Source: Heligmosomoides polygyrus polygyrus (taxonomy: Eukaryota; Nematoda; Chromadorea; Rhabditida; Heligmosomidae). From it: a stretch of DNA of 64,000 nt. The stretch's first letter is position 1. Each line of letters starts with the position of its first letter. The stretch spans positions 17,355,114 through 17,419,113 of the forward strand of contig OX377206.1 in the NCBI GenBank assembly GCA_947396885.1. The letters are read 5' to 3'. The translations under genes were made by a program, and so were the position numbers. Shown here piece after piece: positions 21,821 through 33,050 of this stretch. Under the pieces are notes generated by a model. It made no database searches. It was not told the origin of the DNA and saw nothing but the letters and a program-made list of their open reading frames with translations.

Positions 21821-22740
21821 TCATTGTAACAGAGCTTGTATTAGTGGTTTCTTCCTCTTGTTCAAGTTCTTGGTAGACTTCTGTTGTTTGCCAGCTATCA
21901 GATATCCCAGTTTAGATGGAACGAGGTGTAGGCCAGATGGCAAAGTGAAGCGTGGGAGCGGAGCTTCCAAAAAGTCCCACAGTTGGTCACACCCGAGCAG
22001 TATTTGTGGCTTTGAGGTAATATTGTTGTTGTGTCTCGACAGTTTTATCTTGTGTTGTTGTGATATAAATGTGGAGTCTTCCTGGCTTAGCTGGATCGTT
22101 AGCATTCTGCTCGTTAATACTGGTGTGGTGCATAGACGTACTGCATGCTTTTTCCCTTGATTGTCCCAAATGTCGAGGGTGGTCACTCTACATTTGGTTA
22201 TCATAGAGTGCTTTCTACCGAATGTATACACTAGAAGCTATTGTTGTTGCGTACGCTTCAATTGTAATTCGTCGGCGAGTGCCATGCTGATGAACGATTG
22301 CTCGGCTCCTGTATCAAAGAGGATTTCTGCATCTTTCCATGAGTCGCGAACTTCATCACACACTCGTGCAATTCCTATTAACAACATTACTTTGCTGTAA
22401 GTTTGTTCTATGTCGGTGCTTTGACGAGTAGCAGGTCTGCAGCAGGTTGGAGCTACGTGTGTGGAGTCTGATCCATCCTGTCTATTCGATAGGGAACTTC
22501 CGCTTGTATTGGGTGAGCAGTGGTTGTGTTTGATGTTCCATGTGTTTCGATATCTCTCCATGAGCTCGTAGAAAATGGTCTCTGCGGTGTTCTGTGGTTC
22601 ACATTGGTTCTATTTGTTGGTGTTCCGTGTCCGTTTGTTTGTCTTTGAGGGCATAAGGTGTGATGATGTTTTGAACCTTGACAAATTCTGCAACCTTCAC
22701 TTCTGCAGTCCTTCACGAGGTGTCCTCGCGTCCATAATTC
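21821..22740 (-). pseudogene. Element B zinc knuckle and aspartic protease
   Basis: The minus strand encodes a knuckle region (RGHLVKDC, then CRICQGSKHHHTLC near 22660-22700), a linker, then ILFDTGAEQSFISMALAD (about 22290; DTGA catalytic motif intact). After an in-frame TAG (about 22235) comes the C-terminal BEL/Pao protease block ILLGCDQLWDFL and LPSGLHLVPSKLGYLIAGK (about 21890-21990). One frame change occurs near 22460. Family: BEL/Pao retropepsin region (DUF1758-like). Confidence 0.7.
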
Positions 22741-22798
22741 AGGAACCCGTTTTGTTTTACCATAGTTTCACGTCGAGCTGAGATAGCAGTGACTTCTG

Positions 22799-22951
22799 TG
22801 CATGCTAAAAATAAGGTAAAGAAAGAGTAAGAGTAGAGTTCAGTTGTATTCCTACCGCTACGCGGTACAGTTCAGCTAATAAAGGAGTTTATGCATCACA
22901 AAGAGTCTACCGCAGAAGCACAGCCCACCACCGCAGTCAAGCACTGTTGCA
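22799..22951 (+). repeat. Solo LTR fragment inserted in element B gag
   Basis: Plus-orientation sequence ending GTCAAGCACTGTTGCA is about 85 percent similar by eye to the reverse complement of the LTR at 18610-18850 over some 120 bases. It interrupts the Gag region between the first zinc knuckle (CFFCKSPQHKP, ending about 22975) and the second. No clear target duplication was found, so the start is uncertain. Confidence 0.6.
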
Positions 22952-22958
22952 TTCGAGA

Positions 22959-23280
22959 CTAGTCACTACTACCATTCATTGTTGGCTTATGTTGCGGAGA
23001 CTTGCAGAAAAAACAGTTCTTGTTTGCTGCCATATTTTTCTTAAGAGGAGTAAACGTCGAGCCTCCTTCTTGAGATTCCTTATTACGCTGGTCTTGGCAG
23101 CGAGTGTTTTCGTCGACAACTTCGTGGATCTGTTCTTCCGTAGTGATTATGTTGTCTAGATCCGACAAAATTTTTCTTAGGTTCCAGTCACTCTCTTTCT
23201 TATTTTGAGGGAGTTGAAGTTCCAAAACTTTGCGCTGGATGTCCGGTGTACAAAATCTTTTTAGGGATCCTGTAGAGGAT
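22959..23280 (-). pseudogene. Element B Gag, C-terminal part
   Basis: The minus-strand frame encodes FCTPDIQRKVLELQLPQNK, then LRKILSDLDNIITTEEQ and a zinc-knuckle start CFFCKSPQHKP. This matches the end of the BEL/Pao Gag domain (DUF1759-like) and its first knuckle. The upstream Gag is cut off by the LTR-like sequence at 23372-23583. Confidence 0.65.
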
Positions 23281-23371
23281 CAGTAGTATTGTCTGTATGG
23301 ATTTTGCTGCACTACAGAACACTTTCGATCATTTTACTTCGTCTAACATAATGCTAACTACATACGGAACC

Positions 23372-23583
23372 TGTCGAGGGAGAGCCGCAGCTCTCTTGTA
23401 GCACCACCGGCTCGGTCTAGCTGGACAGGGAAGAACAGGCGAGCATGTAGGTCAGACCGCTCACGATACCGAACTGTCGCCAGACTGCTCTGCTAGCCCC
23501 GCCTTCTGGTTTGGTGGCCCAGTCGAGTCTCAGGGGCGCCTGGTCGATAGGATACGGTATCGTGACTCATACAAGTCACGACA
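23372..23583 (-). repeat. LTR-like sequence of element C
   Basis: On the minus strand it begins TGTCGTGACTT and ends CTCGACA, the same TGTCG...CGACA termini as the young element's LTRs (51526 and 62718). Bases 23520-23570 recur at 24941-24989 (GGATACGGTATCGTGACTC), so two partial LTRs bracket about 1.4 kb. No target duplication is evident. Confidence 0.5.
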
Positions 23584-23589
23584 CTCCGC

Positions 23590-24560
23590 CGCCCACGCAC
23601 GAATTGGACGTCACTTGACCGCAAGTCGTGACAAAGACATGCATTCATCTAAGCTCGTCCATCAGACTCAGATCTGACGAAAGCAAACGTTTTCCACTCG
23701 CAGTCACAGCTGGCCTTGTTCTCGCGCGTGGGTTGTGTGCATTGTAAGTTTAATGCGCGAGACTCAGCGGCCACAAACCCACGACGCTGCAAGCTGAGGG
23801 TGTGATTTGATTTTTTGAAGGTAGACCAAATGCGACATCGCAACCGCAAGTTTTTTTTGCTGGCTGACACTCGACAGGATAACTGAATTATATCAATGAC
23901 ACCAACACCAATGAATCTGCCGTACAAATGAATAAATCAGCCAGAGGTTATATGAAAAAATCGACCACGATGCTTAGACAATGAAAATTCTAACTCAATC
24001 GTATCATGATGTTCCACCAGAGACATGGCATTCATCTTCGTTCAGACGTCGTTGAGTGTTCTGGAAACTGAAACGAATCTGTTGTATGTGAGAGTCATGT
24101 GCGAAATTGCGATGATTCCATGTTTACTGGGCGAACATGTATGGGCATAGAGCCCACACATGCTCAAACGGGTTACGGTTTCTGTCTTTGCAGAAGAAAC
24201 ATGGTACCGGTTGACAACTGTGAAATACACGTACTGCTGGAAGCATTTAAAGCAGAGATGAAGCACTCTCATGCGAGTGCGTCTGGCTTATTGTGCGGTA
24301 GACGTCGCAGTCAGTTGCGTACTGCTGCGTGTTTGAGCCACACGCGAATTTGCAAACACCCCTGGGGATTGGGGGGAGTGTTGGATTTGATCCACTACTC
24401 GAAGGGACGTTTTGAAGCAGTCCTTGTATGTGTGTCTCAATGTCGGTGATTTCCTGTCTTGCTTTTTTCGCCGCCTCCTGAAATTACCTTGCGTGATTTC
24501 GACTAAACGTAGGTTTGCGGATGTTGTGTTTTACTGACTCTTTTTTGACTAATTCGCCGC
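23590..24560. other. No gene recognised
   Basis: Between the two LTR-like segments there are only short open frames without family features. Confidence 0.4.
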
Positions 24561-24597
24561 TTTTTGCTCTTTGAAGATCTATATCGAAACCGCTTCT

Positions 24598-24897
24598 TTA
24601 AAAGAGAATATCAGATTCAGTGCGTAAAAAAGGATTTGCGAACTTAAAGCGGACCTCTTTTTCTTCAGCGTCAGCGCGTGCTCGCTGAAGTTCGAGTATC
24701 AGGCTGTTAACCAAATGCTGAATGTTTTGCGTAATCAAAGCGTTATCTACGCGTTCTGGTTGATGAGCCATAACCGGTGCCTCGGGTCCGCCTTGAAATT
24801 CAAGGATTTGCTGCGGAGCTGCATCGTTTGCGATCTCATTGGGCTCTTCGTTTTCGATCTCCTGCATGACTTTTTGAGCCTTGTTTCCTTCGGCCAT
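24598..24897 (-). CDS. Hypothetical acidic protein within element C
   Basis: A 99-codon minus-strand frame begins ATGGCC at 24897. It follows CCCTTTAG, a plausible splice acceptor or leader end. It encodes an acidic, Glu/Ala/Gln-rich, probably helical peptide (MAEGNKAQKV, then a predicted helix HLVNSLILELQRARADAEE). Its position just inside a partial LTR suggests the start of a gag-like gene. No family is recognised and no zinc knuckle follows. Confidence 0.3.
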   Translation of the reverse strand: MAEGNKAQKVMQEIENEEPNEIANDAAPQQILEFQGGPEAPVMAHQPERVDNALITQNIQHLVNSLILELQRARADAEEKEVRFKFANPFLRTESDILF

Positions 24898-24948
24898 TGT
24901 TTTACTAAAGGGAAAGAAATAAGTGGCTTTTAGTTTCCTAGTCGAGTC

Positions 24949-26335
24949 TCAGGCGCCTGCCGGATAGGATACGGTATCGTGACTCGTATGAGAATTAAGG
25001 ATTCTGTTATGATATCGGTTGACAATTAACGAAAGAGGGTTTCCGAAATGGTCAGTCACATGTAACAAAACTTTACGACAACTACGTTTATATAGTTCTC
25101 CTCCAAATGTGGATCGCACAAAGGAGCATGTCGAAAGGAATGCAAGAGCAAGGCGATCTGCTAAGGATGTTAGTATGAGGCTAAGGTTGGCTCCGGTACC
25201 AAGGAGAGCATACACAGGCTCAGGTTCTGTAGAAGAAGATGTGACAATAACGAGCACCATGAGGCGTGATGGTGAGTGCGAAGTGTCGCCAATACAATTG
25301 ACATATACGATCTCATCATCTTCTGTGTAAGACATGAGATTGTTGTCAACGAAACTGAGATGAGAATTGAGATGCTGGTCTTTTTTCCTATCACTGGGAG
25401 TGGGGGAGCGGTGTTTAGCAAGTAACTTTTTGCGAGGTTCGGGTGATAAGGGACGCTTGTTAAAAATTCTTGTGGGTGATGAATGAGGAGAAGAGTGTGC
25501 TGGCCTAGACCGGGATGAAGATCGCGATGAACTGTACTCCGGTCTAGATCTGCGGTAACGGGTGTCGGTTCTCCCGACAGGGAGTGTAGAAGAAGCACCT
25601 GTATGATGGCGAGTCAAACTAAGGCTTCTATTCCTATTTCTTGTATTTGCACAAAATAAGGTACTGTGTGCTCCTTGACAGCGTTTACAAAGAGGTCTTT
25701 CACAATGCTGTCTCATGTGCGTTTAAGAAAAGCATTTGAAACATTTGTTCAAATCGAGAATTTTTTGCCTTCGGACTCCTACTGACCTGTACTTATTACA
25801 GTACTGGATACTATGTGACCAATTACACGCTGCACACTTGCAAGAAGATGTATTGCGAGCTTGAGTGTGGAGAAGAGTGGTATGGGTGGAAGGCTTTAAA
25901 CTATCGGCGCAGAGTTGAGTTACCTCACGTTTCTTAACGAACTTGCGAATTTCATTTACGAGCATGTGCATATTCCACGGGTTGTCGTCATCGTATTCTT
26001 TTGCCACTAGTTTACTTTGTATGCTAATTGTGAATTTTTGGCAGACCTTGCTTTTATATTCGCGAGCGTCAATATGAGCTTCAGATCGTGAGAGACTAGT
26101 TATAATAGCCGTAATGTCATTAATAGTTGCTCGAAGTTCAGATGGGTTCTCTGAAGGTTGCGGTATTTTGTTGAGTTGATCAAGGAGGAAATGAGTGTTC
26201 ATTTCCTTATTTTGGAATTGATCTTTTAGCTGTTTCACAGCAACGTTATAATTAGGACCATTTCTAGGAAGGTATTCAAGGCTCTAGCAACTTTCCCTTC
26301 GCATTTGTCTAAGAGGATTTTCATCACTCACTCAA
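24949..26335 (-). pseudogene. BEL/Pao element A: Gag and inactive protease
   Basis: Minus strand: Gag C-terminal domain (NYNVAVKQLKDQF, FLLDQLNKIPQP, LVNEIRKFVKKRE), a knuckle CKCAACNWSHSIQYC, a second knuckle CFKCFS-stop-THMRQHC in which TAA (25723-25725) interrupts the frame, and a third CKRCQGAHSTLFC. A Ser/Arg-rich linker follows (SSSRSSSRSRPAHSSPHSSP), then the protease with LLGTGANLSLI where DTGA is expected: the catalytic Asp is Gly. A frame change near 26250 also breaks the N-terminal part. The element ends at the LTR-like junction near 24990. This is a distinct copy from element B, since both carry knuckles and protease. Confidence 0.7.
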
Positions 26336-26995
26336 AATCCTCTCAAAAATAAATTTCTCGGAACTCGTACTGATCGTACAGGTGCAAAGTTCACACAGCT
26401 TAAGCTCACTGTTATCGCTATGCGCGATCAGCAATATCCCCGCCAGCGCCTGTCCCCATCTTCCAGCCCACTCTTTATTCTTCCTTTGCCTCCAGCGAAA
26501 GGAGACCTTTTTCTTTCATCTCGTCGTGCTCTACGTTTTTACAGCTACTCCAGGGGCAGAATCGTTTATTCCTCTTTTCGCTCTTGCGGCGACGAAACAG
26601 CGCATTATTCTTCACTTAACTCAGATTTGCCGCATTTTACTTGAATGCGAGGTGTACAAAGTAGGATGAAACTTCTCACCTAACGCAGATCGCGTAGAAG
26701 TGTTAAGTTTCATCAATGCAGAAAGAGCAAAGATTACGTCCATCCTCAACAAACTTCGGAACAGTTTAATTACAATCAGCTTAGCACGAACTGCGGCACT
26801 TGAAAAAATCCAGAAATAAAATCCATCGATTACATAAAAGGTTTAGGGCTCGCATACGGATTCGAGTCGTATATCGAGGCCAAGTCAGTGGACAGCATAG
26901 TTGAACATGCACACTCCTTGGATAACAGCCTCGAGATTCGACTTAGCGAACTCGGCATAGCCTATAGCACATATCTTTTTCCATCAACTCGTAAA

Positions 26996-26998
<3 letters not shown>
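26336..26998. other. Possible plus-strand gag-like remnant; otherwise no gene
   Basis: Two short plus-strand stretches look helical and protein-like (NAERAKITSILNKLRNSL near 26720; SLDNSLEIRLSEL near 26920), but they are in different frames with stops between. No domain is recognised. Confidence 0.25.

Positions 26999-27058
<60 letters not shown>
26998..27058. repeat. (TA)n microsatellite
   Basis: About 60 bases of uninterrupted TA dinucleotide. Confidence 0.97.
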
Positions 27059-27063
<5 letters not shown>

Positions 27064-27569
27064 CAGATACATATGTATCGGTATTATATATATGTCTAGG
27101 GTTAAATCAGTTACTTCATAACTTATAAGTTCAGCTCAGCCTTTTCGTAACTTATCATACTGTCGTTAAAAAAATTTCGCTTCAACAGCTCTTTCCTATA
27201 ACAGTAACTATTCTGCCACATTCGTTTTTAAGGACTCTTAGTCGATTTAATTTTTTTCGATGATTGTTGCTTTCTTTTACATAAACCTCTGCTTCCACAC
27301 CAATCGCAAAAAAAGTTTCATCATGTTCCCAAGCCTTAATTGCACACACTTCGCAAACGTTCGTTGCATACAGCTCAAAAAAGCTCGCAAGACGATCACT
27401 ACATCCTTTCCTCAGAATTCGTACTGCATGTCGTTCAGAGGACCTTCGTCACACTCCTTCTCTAGAACTCACGTTCGCATTCCATCCCGATAACTGCCAC
27501 CCGCATTACACTCCCAGGAATTCAAATCGCAGGTACTCCCACTTTATGCTCGTCCGCTCCCACGACTTA

Positions 27570-27712
27570 AGGCCCCCACAGAGTTATGCGGCAGCGCCGC
27601 GGCCTTATGCTTAACCATAGGGCAGAGTCGCAGAGCTCGCCGCCGGCGGCGTCCCTGCCCTATCCTTAACCATTGCAGCGAGCGGCGCTGCCGCAGAACT
27701 CTGTGGGGGCCT
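27570..27712. mobile_element. 143-bp MITE with TTA target duplication
   Basis: Terminal inverted repeats of about 32 bp (AGGCCCCCACAGAGTTATGC... and its complement ending 27712) with a single clear mismatch in the first 30, flanked by TTA at 27567-27569 and 27713-27715. The GC-rich centre contains the palindrome GCCGCCGGCGGC. The TTA duplication points to PIF/Harbinger-type mobilisation. Confidence 0.75.
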
Positions 27713-27744
27713 TTAGGGGCTCACGATAGATCCTATCTCTCCCA

Positions 27745-27890
27745 ACCGCGGAGCACGGCTCGCACGTGGCCTCACATTCCAATGACGTGACCCCGACCGC
27801 GGAGCACGGTTCGCACGTCGCCTTGCAATCCAGTGACGTGACCCACCTACCCCGAGGGATTTATATGTGCACGAGTCCCCTGCTAACCAT
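27745..27890 (+). promoter_or_regulatory. 51-bp tandem repeat with TATA-like promoter
   Basis: Two copies of a 51-bp unit (27745-27795, 27796-27845) each hold ACCGCGGAGCACGG, GCACGT and TGACGTGACC (CRE-like). They are followed by GGGATTTATATG (27857-27867), then a CATCATTCAAG start-like site about 30 bases on. This resembles an enhancer-repeat plus TATA core promoter of an LTR or a host gene. The open frame that follows is at 28015. Confidence 0.4.
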
Positions 27891-28014
27891 CATTCAAGTT
27901 CACTCACAAGTCCAACTCATCGGTTGAACACTGCACATTCATCACACTCTCTCCTTATGGTGGGCTCTCACCCTATACTCACCATCTCTAAACAGAGAGT
28001 CACTAGTCATTTAA

Positions 28015-28290
28015 ATGATATTCTTCACATCGTCTCTGATTGTGACAAGTCAATGGAGGGTTGGAATTTTCCTACTTCATGCAAAAAAGATTTTTTTTAT
28101 TTTCATTAACACTCAAAAGCGTCTTGTATGGGATGCCATCTTCCAACTTGAAAAGAAACTTGATAACGTCACCTCCATATACGGTGAGACTTTATCCCTA
28201 CTTATAAAAGAACAATCGAACTTATCGGAAGACTTCGTACGGGAACTCCAACGCTATTGGTTAAATCGCAACAGAGACTCAACTCTTTAA
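28015..28290 (+). CDS. Hypothetical 91-residue frame downstream of a promoter-like block
   Basis: A plus-strand frame with a plausible helical C-terminal half (LVWDAIFQLEKKLDNVTS, LLIKEQSNLSEDFVRELQRY). A 1-base shift near 28085 would join it to an upstream frame starting at 27990. No domain is recognised. It may be the start of a Gag-like protein behind the 27745-27890 promoter, but this is inference. Confidence 0.25.
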   Translation: MIFFTSSLIVTSQWRVGIFLLHAKKIFFIFINTQKRLVWDAIFQLEKKLDNVTSIYGETLSLLIKEQSNLSEDFVRELQRYWLNRNRDSTL

Positions 28291-28510
28291 ATATCTCGGG
28301 AATTAATCCAGTCTTGAGACGAGAATCTCTGAACTTGTAGCGCCAAGCACTGTTATCTCCAATCGCATGATGTGCTCTGAGTGAAGCGAGGGCACTACAG
28401 CCTACGCTTGTTGAACTCCATCGTCATCCACGATTTTGTTCCAATGCCGTCATTTACTCCGTTTATTGAGAGTAGATGTTCGATCGTAAAGTAGTTCTTA
28501 ATTCCTAGTA

Positions 28511-29389
28511 TCAGGGTGCCCCATAATTTCCGGGCTATCATGCCATTGTTATTAAAATTTATTACAACAAGATAATGACGAAGGGTAGTCAAACATATTC
28601 TCCTCCATCTGTGGCCATAACTTTTTCCCAACGATTGGGCAGAGAGTTAATTGCATTCTCTCAGAAAGAAGCTGGCCTGCTGACGTTCCAATCGTGGATT
28701 GAGCACTGAACTTTCTGACGTTGCGAGCATAGTTTGTTGATGAAAAGATGAGCAAGTCTTCCGAATGCTGCATAGCGACAAGGGCTGATATCTGGTGAAT
28801 ATGCGCCGTGTGTCACGATTTCGATGGACTCCTTCCTCACTCTCTCCTTCGCTCGCTTCTGTCGATGTGGTCGTGCATTATCCATTAACACACGAATAGT
28901 ACCGAATCTCGGATACTCCTCAAGCAGCATTCCCCGCATATCTTCCATGAACAAGTCCGCTGCAATCTTCTGTTCATCCGTTGAAAGCGAGTAGTTCACG
29001 ACTCCCATCCGATTGGTCGTTCAGTTGCTTCTTGTCCGTAATGCTGCACATTCACTTCCAGGAACGATTGAACCAAGTTTTACACGTTGACTTGCTGCTG
29101 GCGTGTGGACCTAACAAAGCAGGATAGCTTTGCGAGCAGCGTACGCAGACAGTTCAGAACGGAAGTGATGAATAAGCAAGTCGCAATTTCGGCAGAAGCT
29201 ATTTCAATTTCAAGAAAGTGCTAAAGTGCCGGCTGTAGGCTGATAGAAGCAATCGATACGATATTTCGAAATATATTTGAATCGCCTCGTTGTGCCAAAA
29301 GAACATCCCGTTTCGATCTTGTAAAATAAAGTTTCAACGCGCCAAACACACATGGCTCAAATAGCCCAGAAAATTATGGGACACCCTAA
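28511..29389 (-). mobile_element. Mariner element, internally deleted
   Basis: Terminal inverted repeats of about 26 bp (TCAGGGTGCCCCATAATTTC at 28511; complement ending ACACCCTAA at 29389) with TA target duplications at 28509-28510 and 29390-29391. At 879 bp it is shorter than a typical 1.3-kb mariner. The minus strand encodes the C-terminal half of the transposase: VLMDNARPHRQ (second catalytic Asp), YSPDISPCRYAAF where the third Asp of the usual SDYHLF is Arg, and a C-terminal NRWEKV.ATDG block after a frame change. The N-terminal half is missing, so it is inactive. Confidence 0.85.
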
Positions 29390-29391
29390 TA

Positions 29392-30670
29392 GAATTTTAG
29401 CAAAACGAAAGCTTCTGAAGGGCATGTCCCTATTGTAGTTTTGCTGCAGCTGTTTTTGTTATGACGTTGGTGTTAAATTCAAACATGATATTCTACTACT
29501 GACTGCCTTAAAGATCAATTTCGCTCTAGATGTTTCCCATCCTTCACTGAATATAGAAACTCCCGGAAGGAAACGACAATTTCAACGCTGTCAACTCTAG
29601 GAAGCTAGCTGCATTTTCACTCAAATCCGAAGCACTTCTTTTTGCAGGTCGCACCAAATTTGCCAGATTTCAGCCAGTCGTTTGCAAATTTTTAGTCTTA
29701 GCCACTTCCGGGATTTATCGAACAAATTTACGGCTTATCGCTACCCTCGCTTTTGAATACGCGACTATTTTCAATGGCACCTGTCTTGACGATACAACGG
29801 AAAGAAACCACAGACATTAATTATCTTTGGCATATAAAGAACCGTCAAATGTTGAAGTCCAGGAGAACTTCGCGCTGTTTTTTCAACCTATATGCGATGG
29901 TGCATCGAGACCACTCAGGATGTATCCTTCATGGTGCTAGTTTAATGAAAGTTCACTTGGGACCTGATTTGCATATTACTTAGGGCAACCATATTTTTTT
30001 CTAGCTTTTTGTGAAACTGAAACTAAAAACTAACTGAAGCTTATTTTTGTGTTTCACCATTTCCGAGTTCCACGTCGTTGATTACATAAGTCTTAGGCCA
30101 GTTTTCTACCGTTTTGCCTAAAACTGCTTGTGTTTCTCCTTTCATTGGTGTTCACGCCATCTAGCCTGTCGTATAGCAAACAACTCCGAAAATGGCGAGA
30201 ACCACCGCCACGCCAGAGCTGTGGAATGATTCTGTCAGTTCTCTCCGTTCGTCATTTGGATTTGAAAGGTAGTAGAAATTTCGCATTATTCATAATGTGT
30301 GCACTGTCGTTTCCAAACAAGAAAATGTCGCCGTTTTCATACAAGATTTTTCGTCATCCACGAATGGTGCCACTTTTGAAAAACTACTGGTCCTTCTAAT
30401 TTTGATGATTATTTAACAGTTTCTGGTTACTGTGATGCGCATCCCAAGAAAGTTTCGTGTTACTGAAATCTACGAGCACATCCTCCCTATTGGCCTGCTC
30501 TAAAAAAGGAACGGTCCTCCTCCCTTCTACGCGTACCGTTTTATTCTCACTCAATATGAGAAACAAAGTCTGCATAATGAGCAGGTGCCAGGCTGATTCG
30601 CCTGAGGCTTTGCTTTTATCTGAGCTTGGACAGCGCTTCCATTTTTGTGTTACCCTGACAGCTATGACTT
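29392..30670. other. No gene recognised
   Basis: Intergenic AT-rich sequence between the mariner and the 3' end of the apyrase gene. Open frames here have no family features. Confidence 0.5.
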
Positions 30671-30672
30671 CA

Positions 30673-30678
30673 TTTATT
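30673..30678 (-). terminator. Polyadenylation signal for the apyrase gene
   Basis: AATAAA on the minus strand about 30 bases past the stop codon at 30707. Confidence 0.6.
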
Positions 30679-30706
30679 CGCACAACACGAAGGATCAAGT
30701 GCTTCT

Positions 30707-32192
30707 TCACAAAAAGTACAGTCCTTCGAATTTGAGGTCGCCATCGAGGGGTTGGTCTTCCAGAAGTACACTGCCATTAGTATCGAGGGCAGTGATATAA
30801 CTCTCTGTCGATCCATCATGCTCCGTTGATTTAAGTGCTAGAATCACGCTATCGCAGGTTCCTGGTACAAAATCGAAAGCCGAGTATCCACGATCTGGAT
30901 GTGTTAGTTCTCCAATTTTCACAACTTGGATGTCTTCCATAGATTCATCCGCGGTAATCAGTAGGTTAGTTCCCCTAAATCGCTGACTTCAACAATGAAA
31001 CGACGTTACTTTAAATTTACAAGCCACATCAACAAGTATCACCTCATCTCGTCCAATTCCTCGTTATAGATTTCAGTTGAGTATTTTCTTGGAAGGAAGA
31101 ACCATCTCTTGTGTATCTCCGACCATTGCACAGCTTCGTGGGTCAGGTATCCTGGCGATGTTGCACCAGCTGCTTGTGCAATTTTGTTGTAGACATCAGT
31201 CCAGTCTACGCTTTTTACCTGAAATTATTCTTAAGCAGCATTTAAAAATGGCGCACATCAAATTGATACCAGCAGGAATAACTCCTTACAACTCCGTCAT
31301 GAGATATGATTTTTATCCACATTGCATCCGTGCTGAAAACCTCTCCCTTTTTGTTCCTATACGCCTGAAAAAGGGCTTATAAAAGAAAATGGAAGAGATG
31401 CCACATGTGTGTAGTAAATCGTTTATTACTGAAGCTGGTAAGCGTAAAGCTGCCTACCATTCCGTGACCGCCAACATACAGCTGGTCGTCTTTCAACGTC
31501 ATCCACTCCGCCTTCATTCCGCTTTCCGTGTTCCCTGGACCTTAAAAGATAAAAATATGACCGCTGTTTCATATTTCCTACATTACCTTCAATTACAGCA
31601 CATTCTGCTAACCACGCCAATCCCTCTCGTGGCAAAAGGAAAGCGAAATTTAAAAAAAACGACAAGACGTAGAAAGAAGGAAATCTGAAAACTATTTGAA
31701 AACGAAAGCAAATCACATTTCAGCTTGGAGGACAACAATTTCATCTATGTGTTCTAGAAATTCTAAGACAACGAATCGCGGTTGCACGTAAGCTGTTTGA
31801 GAGCGTATTACTTCATAACTTAAACGTGTTGGAAATCGTTACCCATAGGCCTCAGCATTTCCTCAAGCAAACAGTGGAAGTTTGTGGAAAACGAAATTCT
31901 TCGAAGACTATCATAACCAAAGCCTAGTCGCGATCTCAATCGACTACGTGTTTGCCTCTTGCTGCGCATGCTTGGGTTAAATGAGGACAGTGTCGCCTGA
32001 CAATTTTTTAAATAAAAGCTCAAAAACGCACGTAGTTAAATTTTGATCGGACGAGAGATCCCACGTCACTTCAAGGTTTGTTAGTTCATCCTTCACAAAC
32101 AGCTGTCCCTTTCTTGTCAACGCTCTCCACGTGTAACCCTCAGGTGATGTCCTGGATTCCTTATCCATGTCAGTGATGGCAATGATGTTTAA
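30707..32192 (-). CDS. Calcium-activated nucleotidase (apyrase), 3' exons
   Basis: Five exons on the minus strand match the C-terminal two thirds of the soluble calcium-activated nucleotidase family (CANT1-type apyrase), secreted or Golgi/ER enzymes that hydrolyse nucleoside di- or triphosphates. Exon at 32032-32192 encodes IAITDMDKESR and VTWDLSSDQN. 31458-31534 (or to 31540) encodes GMKAEWMTLKDDQLYVGGHG. 31290-31364 encodes the segment ending IKIISHDGV. 31043-31218 encodes GYLTHEAVQWSE and RWFFLPRKYS. 30707-30974 encodes GTNLLITADE, GYSAFDFVPGT and FEGLYFL-stop. Acceptors are TTTCAG or TTTAG-like, donors GTAAGG, GTGATA and GTAGGC, and phases fit. Upstream exons with a signal peptide are not recognised within the next kilobase. 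The exon normally carrying the DDRTG region between the first two is not visible; see 31843-31970. Confidence 0.75.
31843..31970 (-). CDS. Candidate missing apyrase exon (phase-compatible, divergent)
   Basis: Between the IAITDMDKESR exon and the GMKAEW exon only this segment is open in a frame that links both neighbours (phase 2 to phase 1), with donor ATGG|GTAACG and a weak acceptor CCCAAG. Its 42 codons (ending EEMLRPM) do not resemble the expected family sequence with its DDRTG motif. It is either a highly diverged exon, a chance open stretch, or ev­idence that the real exon has been lost. Confidence 0.25.
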
Positions 32193-33050
32193 CTGAAACA
32201 GTTATATAAAAGCCACTCGGCATAACACAATTGAGGAAAATAAAACGTAAGGAATGCTTTCCACAATCACTTCTCAAGTGGCTTGGTTTCCCAAATCATT
32301 TTCAAAATGCATTAATCGTTTGCTACACCTTGACAAGCTCTTGTCGATGTCAGCTGCAACCACATGGTGAACGGCAACATTTGGGAGCGATTTAAGTGCA
32401 TTTCAAGAAAAATGTAAAGGCATATATGAAACAATATGTGAAAAAGCTACTAGAATTCTGCCATTCACTCTAATCTCGTATAAGTTTCTTGAATATTCCG
32501 TCACTGATTATTTGATCTACTGCGACGTTTCAAATATGAAACGTTCGCTAATTTCTAAGGCCGGTGACGTTGGAACAGACAATGACAAAGATTGCAAAAG
32601 TTGCTTAATTGTTGGCTTATGGGGATCTTGTCTTAAAACAGCTTGAAAGGACTCATGCATTGCGCCATTTCAACACATCTCTCAGAAGCGGTTGCTTTAG
32701 ACACGTTGTTCGAATCCTGGCTGCTAGTATGACTTATTTTCTCTGGATTGTTAAAATCCCATTTTGAAAGGAGCGCAATTTGTTACTGTTCTGTCCGATG
32801 CGTCAACAGTACATTCTCCCATTGGCAAAGGGCTTGCTGAAAATGAATTTTATGAGCCAGTTGGAGTTATGTGTAGGGGTGTTTGCTGAAAACGTCTTTT
32901 ACCTCGAGCTTCTTGTGGAATCTCGGCCAAGCATAATATGGCCTGAAATTCTATCACAGATAACGGCATAGGTAGAGACGATTGACACGAAACACCTAGA
33001 GGTGTCTCACGCTGAACCCACCGCTAGTAGAAAGCTAAGACACCACATCG
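32193..33050. other. No exon recognised upstream of apyrase
   Basis: This is where 5' apyrase exons would be expected on the minus strand. No signal peptide or family motif is seen. A short peptide near 32350 (ADIDKS-like) is suggestive only. Confidence 0.35.

Noticed and set aside
22792..22957. Target-site duplication of the solo LTR in element B
   Set aside because: The flanks GACTTC and TTCGAG share only TTC in different registers, so no duplication can be claimed.
28390..28420. Fourth copy of the two-hairpin structure (GTGAAGCGAG region)
   Set aside because: It shares a GAAGC loop-like string, but the second nested stem is absent.
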